Source of the DNA: DATFAS01 sp035254305
GTDB lineage: Bacteria > Bacillota > Bacilli > Aneurinibacillales > RAOX-1
Reading direction: 5' to 3'
Assembly (NCBI GenBank): GCA_035254305.1
Contig: DATFAS010000063.1
Span: forward strand, 1-10,862
Length of the DNA stretch: 10,862 bases
The translations under genes were made by a program, and so were the position numbers. Under the pieces are notes generated by a model, which did not search any database, was not told the DNA's origin, and was given only the letters and a program-made list of their open reading frames with translations. Positions 6,662 to 10,862 of this stretch are shown here, piece by piece (positions within the stretch are counted from its first letter, which is position 1; every line of letters starts with the position of its first letter).

Positions 6662-6741
6662 TCGATCATTTATAGTAATATCCTCTGTATTTTCTGAATA
6701 ATTTAATTTATGGAGAATATCTAGAGGGTGAGGAATTACTA

Positions 6742-8469
6742 GTGAGTATCCGCACTAAATTGATCATCATCAGTTTCCTATTAATTTCAATACCGAGCAT
6801 TTTAATTGGAATCGTTGGTTATAATGTGGCAAAGAATGGTTTGGATAATCTGGCAAAGCAAGATTTAAAGAACGAGGTACGGTTAACGATTCAAATGATG
6901 GAGTCTTTAGATATGGGTGTTAAGAAGGGGATCCTATCTTTAGAAGAAGCTAAGGAACAAGCAAGAATGAGAATGATAGGGGAAAAGAACGCGGACGGAA
7001 AACGAAACTTAAATAAAAATATACAAATAGGTGACAGTGGCTATTTGTTTGCCATGGATAAAAAAGGAGTATTACTTGCTCATCCAACTAATGAAGGGCA
7101 AAGTATTTGGGATCGTATGGATCCCGATGGTAATTCAGTGGGGAAAATCATTGTGGAATCTGCCCTCAATGGGAATGGGTTTGTTAATTATAATTGGCCA
7201 TTACCTAATGATCCGAACAATATCAAATCTAAAGTTACCTACTCAGAATACTATCCAAGCTGGGATTGGATTGTTTCAGCTGGTTCCTATGAACAGGATT
7301 TCAATAAATCCGGACAAATTATTTATCTTCTCGCGTTAACAGTGGGGGGTTCCTTAGTTATTGGAACGATCTTAATTATTCTTTTTGCCAGATATATTAC
7401 ATTACCACTTGTAAGATTAGTTGGGCATGTGCAACAACTAGCAGCAGGTAACCTAAGTATAAAGACACTTTCAGTGAACAGTAAGGATGAGGTAGGTCAA
7501 CTTGCTTTGTCATTTCATGAAATGGTAGGAAATTTGAGAGATTTAATTAGCCGAGTCATGCAAACTTCCGAACAAACAGCAGCAACGTCTCAACAGCTTT
7601 CTGCAAGCGCTGAAGTTACGGGAAATTCAAGCACGCAGATAGCTCAAACGATAAATGAAATAGCAAATGGAGTAACAAGACAGGCAGAAGAATCCAATCA
7701 AATTCTTAGGATGATGAATGAGGCGGTTCAGAAAGTGGAGCTTGGTAGAAATCAGGCTCAGAGAACATTTCAAAATGCGTTGCTGTCAACGGAACTAGCA
7801 CATCATGGTGAGAAATCAATCAACGAAGCCATTGTTAATCTTAATTTTGTTATGCAAACTGTTACCTCTGCGACCGATTCGATTCATAAGTTAGGGATGA
7901 GATCGGAGAAGATTGGAAGTATCATCACAGTAATTACAGACATCTCACAAAAAACAAATTTACTAGCCTTGAATGCAGCTATTGAAGCAGCGAGAGCAGG
8001 GGAGCATGGTAGAGGATTTGCAGTGGTAGCAGAGGAGGTTCGTAAGCTGGCTGAACAGTCGAAGCATTCTTCTCGACAGATTACTGAGCTAATAGAGGAG
8101 ATCCAGAGTGAAACATCAGTAACGGTACGCACTATGGAGAATAATCTTGAGGTTGTTGAACAACAGTTAACAATGATTCGCCACGGTGGGGATGCGTTAT
8201 CGAAAATTGTCCAAAGAGTAGAAGAAACAGAAGAATGCACGCATGAAATTCAAGCGATATTAAACGACATCGGTGCCCGAGTAGCTGGAGTTTTACAGGC
8301 TGTTCAGGAAATATCTAGTGTCATCGAACAGTCAGCTGCGGGTTCACAAGAAGTATCTGCAGCTGCTGAAGAACAATCAGCCACTATAGAAGAGGTTTCT
8401 GTAAGTTCGATTGAATTGGCTAAATTGGCGGAGAAATTACAAGATGAAATCCATAAATTCACCATCTAA
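6742..8469 (+). CDS. Methyl-accepting chemotaxis protein with Cache sensor
   Basis: A 575-residue transmembrane chemoreceptor that would sense an outside ligand and control CheA/CheW at the cell pole. In order: TM1 (about 7-28), an extracytoplasmic Cache-type sensor (about 35-193; GDSGYLFAMDKKGVLLAHP and SWDWIVSAGSYEQDF are typical of single-Cache domains), TM2 (about 195-216), HAMP (about 213-265; ITLPLVRL, then DEVGQLALSFHEM), and a long helical signalling domain with the hairpin tip at about 388-440, including NLLALNAAIEAARAGEHGRGFAVVAEEVRKLA starting at N406. Gln/Glu-rich helices flanking the tip supply probable methylation sites. No C-terminal CheR/CheB-tethering pentapeptide is present; the protein ends HKFTI. 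The start is GTG at 6742 with GTGAGG 8 bases upstream. It is the second gene under the c-di-GMP-I riboswitch. The ligand is unknown; single-Cache receptors often bind small organic acids. Confidence 0.97.
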   Translation: MSIRTKLIIISFLLISIPSILIGIVGYNVAKNGLDNLAKQDLKNEVRLTIQMMESLDMGVKKGILSLEEAKEQARMRMIGEKNADGKRNLNKNIQIGDSGYLFAMDKKGVLLAHPTNEGQSIWDRMDPDGNSVGKIIVESALNGNGFVNYNWPLPNDPNNIKSKVTYSEYYPSWDWIVSAGSYEQDFNKSGQIIYLLALTVGGSLVIGTILIILFARYITLPLVRLVGHVQQLAAGNLSIKTLSVNSKDEVGQLALSFHEMVGNLRDLISRVMQTSEQTAATSQQLSASAEVTGNSSTQIAQTINEIANGVTRQAEESNQILRMMNEAVQKVELGRNQAQRTFQNALLSTELAHHGEKSINEAIVNLNFVMQTVTSATDSIHKLGMRSEKIGSIITVITDISQKTNLLALNAAIEAARAGEHGRGFAVVAEEVRKLAEQSKHSSRQITELIEEIQSETSVTVRTMENNLEVVEQQLTMIRHGGDALSKIVQRVEETEECTHEIQAILNDIGARVAGVLQAVQEISSVIEQSAAGSQEVSAAAEEQSATIEEVSVSSIELAKLAEKLQDEIHKFTI

Positions 8470-8554
8470 GGCTAGCAATATCTAATGAGTTTGACTGTTC
8501 TTCCTTATATTCATTCGTAGTATGCTTTTATATGTCTAATCTCACAAATACAGG

Positions 8555-8584
8555 TCATAAATTACTCTTGTTGAATCATATGTT
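8555..8584 (+). promoter_or_regulatory. Possible sigma-E-like sporulation promoter for spoVR
   Basis: TCATAAA (8555-8561) fits the sigma-E -35 pattern KMATATW at six of seven positions. After 15 bases comes CATATGTT (8577-8584), which begins CATA like the -10 consensus CATACAMT but fits less well after that. A start near 8591 would be about 40 bases before the ATG at 8631. It is proposed because spoVR of Bacillus subtilis is known to be sigma-E dependent. No clear terminator separates this gene from the chemoreceptor, so read-through is also possible. Confidence 0.35.
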
Positions 8585-8618
8585 TTTAATAAGGGAAGTA
8601 TCAATTCCAATCTTTTGC

Positions 8619-8624
8619 GAGGTG
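8619..8624 (+). promoter_or_regulatory. Ribosome binding site that decides the SpoVR start
   Basis: GAGGTG stands 6 bases before the ATG at 8631. The upstream in-frame ATG at 8532 has no purine-rich site before it, only T-rich sequence, so it is rejected as the start. Confidence 0.75.
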
Positions 8625-8630
8625 AAAGGG

Positions 8631-10067
8631 ATGACTTCTGAGGAGAGAAGACAATTAGAAAGAGCTATCGATGAGATAACGGAAATCGCCAAAGGGTGTG
8701 GGCTTGATTTCTTTCCTATGCGATATGAAATTTGTCCTTCAGATATTATTTATACCTTTGGAGCCTATGGGATGCCTACAAGGTTCTCTCATTGGAGCTT
8801 TGGTAAAGCATTTCACCGTATGAAGCTTCAATACGATTTGGGCCTTAGCAAAATCTATGAACTAGTGATTAATTCAGATCCTTGTTATGCCTTTTTATTA
8901 GATGGTAATTCTTTGATTCAAAATAAGCTGATCGTTGCTCATGTACTAGCACATTGTGATTTTTTTAAGAACAATATTCGATTTTCGAATACGAATCGAG
9001 ATATGGTAGAGAGTATGTCAGCTAGTGCTGAACGCATCCGACAGTATGAAATCGTATATGGGAAACAGGAAGTTGAGAATTTCCTTGATGCAGCGATTGG
9101 TTTGCAGGAGCATATTGATCCAAGTTTAATTACGAATAAATTAAGGTGGACGAGTGACTTCTATAAACCTGCTGAGAATAGAGGGCTAAAGAGGCGTTCG
9201 CCTTATGATGATCTATGGAATTTAGATCCTGATGTGCGTGCACGTCAAAAGGAAGAGGCAGAGAAAGAGAAGAATCGAACGGTAAAATTTCCTCCTGAAG
9301 CTGAGAAAGATTTACTACTATTCATTGAGGAATATAGTCATCATCTACAGGATTGGCAGCGAGATATACTTACCATTATGCGTAATGAAATGCTTTATTT
9401 CTGGCCACAATTGGAAACCAAAATTATGAATGAAGGATGGGCTTCCTATTGGCATCAACGAATTCTAAGGGAGCTTGATCTATCCGAAGAGGAAACGATT
9501 GAATTCGCTAAATTAAACGCAGGAGTTGTTCAGCCCTCTACAACAAGTATTAATCCTTATTATCTTGGAGTAAAAATGTATGAATACATTGAGCGTAAGT
9601 GGGATTCCCCAACAGAAGAGGAAAAACGCTTTTTGGGACGCAAGGGTGGAGAAGGACGTAAGAAGATTTTTGAAGTAAGGGAACTTGACTCAGATACTTC
9701 ATTTATTCGTAATTATATGACGAAAGAATTGGTAGATGAGCTTGACATGTATGTATTTGCTAAGCAGGGAAGCGATTGGACGATCACTGATAAATCCTGG
9801 GAACATGTTAGGGACCAACTTGTCACTTCAAGGGTGAATGGTGGTTTTCCTTATCTTACTGTCCATGATGGGGATTATCTACGAAACGGTGAACTCTATA
9901 TTAAGCATTCCTATGAAGGGATGGAGCTTGATATAAAATATTTAGAGAGAACACTTCCTTATGTCTTTACTTTATGGGGAAAATCGGTTCATTTGGAAAC
10001 TATGATTGAGGATCGAGCTGTACTTTTTACACATGATGGTAAGAAGACACACCGAAGGTTTTTATAA
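8631..10067 (+). CDS. spoVR: SpoVR-family protein (stage V sporulation protein R)
   Basis: The 478-residue product matches the SpoVR/YcgB family along its whole length (the Bacillus subtilis protein is about 468 residues). Recognised stretches include GLDFFPMRYEICPSDIIYTFG, the RFSHWSFGKAFHRMK motif, AHVLAHCDFFKNN (HxxxH; the family more often reads AHVYGH), the central FIEEYSHHLQDWQRDIL, NEGWASYWHQRI, and a C-terminal part with PYLTVHDGDY and LYIKHSYEGMELD. No signal peptide or membrane segment is seen, so it should be cytosolic. In bacilli SpoVR is needed for normal spore cortex formation; its biochemical activity is unsettled, though the conserved His/Glu motifs could hold metal (inference). 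The ATG at 8631 was chosen for its ribosome site and family-like N-terminus. The PrkA and YhbH-type genes often linked to this family are not in the window. Confidence 0.95.
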   Translation: MTSEERRQLERAIDEITEIAKGCGLDFFPMRYEICPSDIIYTFGAYGMPTRFSHWSFGKAFHRMKLQYDLGLSKIYELVINSDPCYAFLLDGNSLIQNKLIVAHVLAHCDFFKNNIRFSNTNRDMVESMSASAERIRQYEIVYGKQEVENFLDAAIGLQEHIDPSLITNKLRWTSDFYKPAENRGLKRRSPYDDLWNLDPDVRARQKEEAEKEKNRTVKFPPEAEKDLLLFIEEYSHHLQDWQRDILTIMRNEMLYFWPQLETKIMNEGWASYWHQRILRELDLSEEETIEFAKLNAGVVQPSTTSINPYYLGVKMYEYIERKWDSPTEEEKRFLGRKGGEGRKKIFEVRELDSDTSFIRNYMTKELVDELDMYVFAKQGSDWTITDKSWEHVRDQLVTSRVNGGFPYLTVHDGDYLRNGELYIKHSYEGMELDIKYLERTLPYVFTLWGKSVHLETMIEDRAVLFTHDGKKTHRRFL

Positions 10068-10076
10068 ATAAGATGT

Positions 10077-10116
10077 AAAAAAGAGGTAGGAGAGAACCAT
10101 TGACCTACCTCTTTTT
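10077..10116 (+). terminator. Strong intrinsic terminator after spoVR
   Basis: AAAAAGAGGTAGG (10078-10090) pairs perfectly with CCTACCTCTTTTT (10104-10116) around a 13-base loop. The A-tract on one side and T-tract on the other mean it could work in both directions. It starts 10 bases after the spoVR stop. Confidence 0.93.
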
Positions 10117-10146
10117 GATTTGTAATATGATTTAATAGGTGATGAG

Positions 10147-10743
10147 ATGATTGAGTGGGAAAGCCAATTTAAACAAATTTTGTCCGACCAATGTGTGAAT
10201 TGTTCCGAAAGCTATTTTGCTCCTTATAGTAATGATTTACCCCACGTTGGTTGTTGTAGCTATAGTCCTTCGTTTACACTTTTTGAAATTTATAAGATGA
10301 TACTTTGCCACAGTGAGGAATTTTTCTGGGAGCATATTTATCGAAATCCTCGACGTGATCTTTACGATTTCAAGATTATTATCCGAGCTAATGTTTCGAA
10401 TCCATTCCAGCAAATAGATAAGACAGGATTATCTATCATCCAGGTAGACGATCTTCGTTTACAGTTTTCCATCTGTCAATTTTTTGTTTTGGGAAAGGGC
10501 TGTGGCTTGAATCCTGCTTTCAAAAATGAAACATGTAGATCCTTTATCTGTCATTCGGTGGAGAATCAACTGAGTGTGGAACAAAGCAAGGATTTGAATC
10601 AATGGATACGTGAAATACAATCTGAGGTTAAAGCGTTTAATACTCTATACGAGAATTTCTTTCGTTCGAAAGAATGGACATTTCTCAACCATATGCAGGA
10701 TATTGTTAGATACTTCCGTGAAATAATAGATAAAGGTGAATAA
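10147..10743 (+). CDS. Cysteine-rich protein resembling the YkgJ/CxxCxxCC metal-binding family
   Basis: A 198-residue soluble protein with nine cysteines in a suggestive order: CVNC (C16, C19), GCC (C36, C37), C54, then C110-x8-C119-x10-C130-R and C135 (SFIC). The spacing of the first cluster, the following FTLFEIYKMI, and the later C...GCGLNP...CR.F.C run parallel the YkgJ-type putative zinc- or iron-chelating domain, although the first cluster is expanded: CxxC is 16 residues from GCC rather than 2. The C-terminal third is helical and charged, without signal or membrane segments. The ATG at 10147 has AGGTGAT (10137-10143), which matches the extended Shine-Dalgarno. It follows the spoVR terminator and is closed by its own terminator, so it is probably a single-gene unit. 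Function is unknown; a metal cluster or methylase-like relation (FliB has a similar domain) is inference. Confidence 0.85.
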   Translation: MIEWESQFKQILSDQCVNCSESYFAPYSNDLPHVGCCSYSPSFTLFEIYKMILCHSEEFFWEHIYRNPRRDLYDFKIIIRANVSNPFQQIDKTGLSIIQVDDLRLQFSICQFFVLGKGCGLNPAFKNETCRSFICHSVENQLSVEQSKDLNQWIREIQSEVKAFNTLYENFFRSKEWTFLNHMQDIVRYFREIIDKGE

Positions 10744-10796
10744 TAATTGATAAATTATAATTAGGGATATAAAAAACATACGGAAATTTGTAGTTG

Positions 10797-10834
10797 AAAA
10801 GGCTATCTTCAGCAATTGAGGGGTAGTCTTTTTT
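10797..10834 (+). terminator. Intrinsic terminator after the cysteine-rich gene
   Basis: AAAAGGCTATC (10797-10807) pairs with GGTAGTCTTTT (10822-10832), including two G-T pairs, and six T end at 10834. It lies about 55 bases beyond the stop codon. The remaining bases to 10862 show no gene. Confidence 0.75.
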
Positions 10835-10862
10835 ATTTATATATAAAACTCTTTATGGGTAT

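Noticed and set aside
6658..6669. TTGATCGATCAT palindromic stretch after the small ORF
   Set aside because: Short, A/T-rich and overlapping a stop codon; no T-run and no repeated copy nearby, so chance is likely.
6662..6741. Separate flagellar sigma-D promoter for the chemoreceptor gene
   Set aside because: No TAAA-N15-GCCGATAT-like pattern is present in the gap; the riboswitch promoter is the better explanation.
7884..8240. Minus-strand ORF of 118 codons inside the chemoreceptor gene
   Set aside because: It is antisense to the conserved MCP hairpin-tip coding region, with shadow composition and no start signals.
8532..8630. N-terminal extension of 33 residues on SpoVR from the ATG at 8532
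   Set aside because: There is no ribosome site before 8532, the extra residues are unlike the family, and ATG 8631 has GAGGTG at the right distance.
1..10862. CRISPR array, transposon, prophage or tRNA genes
   Set aside because: No regularly spaced repeats, transposase or integrase reading frames, terminal inverted repeats or cloverleaf-like sequence were seen.

Overview
The window looks like the chromosome of a low-to-mid G+C, endospore-forming member of the Bacillota. The evidence is strong Shine-Dalgarno sites of the AGGAGG/GGTGA type, GTG and TTG starts, sigma-A-like promoters, U-tract terminators, an ArlR-like response regulator and a SpoVR-family gene. The genus cannot be fixed from the sequence. 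Nothing points to a phage, transposon or CRISPR array, and all genes look native.

Left part (1-6150). A two-component system lies on the minus strand: an OmpR/ArlR-type response regulator (463-1143) overlaps by ATGA the start of a membrane sensor kinase, which runs off the left edge at base 1. Diverging from it on the plus strand is a drug-efflux-type operon: an RND (HAE1-like) permease (1535-4669), then a lipoprotein membrane-fusion adaptor with a long coiled-coil hairpin (4692-5999). The 391-base divergent intergenic region holds two similar promoter-like modules, each an AAGGT(G)AATTTTATT box ahead of TATAATAG, and an 11-bp inverted repeat containing the same AAGGT element. This suggests, without proving it, that the regulator controls the pump. 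The operon appears to end at an intrinsic terminator at 6125-6146.

Middle part (6150-8470). A sigma-A-like promoter (6215-6243) leads into a cyclic-di-GMP-I (GEMM-I) riboswitch (about 6255-6340), followed by an intrinsic terminator (6355-6395) and a competing 7-bp antiterminator pairing. Downstream are a 65-residue unrecognised small protein (6464-6661) and a Cache-sensor methyl-accepting chemotaxis protein (6742-8469). The logic would tie chemoreceptor expression to c-di-GMP, the second messenger that governs the motile/sessile choice.

Right part (8470-10862). A SpoVR-family sporulation gene (best start 8631) has a possible sigma-E-like promoter and ends at a strong terminator (10077-10116). 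After it comes a 198-residue cysteine-rich protein resembling the YkgJ/CxxCxxCC metal-binding family (10147-10743), with its own terminator (10797-10834).

The most noteworthy points are the riboswitch-small ORF-MCP unit, the duplicated promoter modules of the efflux operon, the D-to-F change at the RND proton-relay site, and the long adaptor hairpin with an RLS-like tip in an apparent spore-former.
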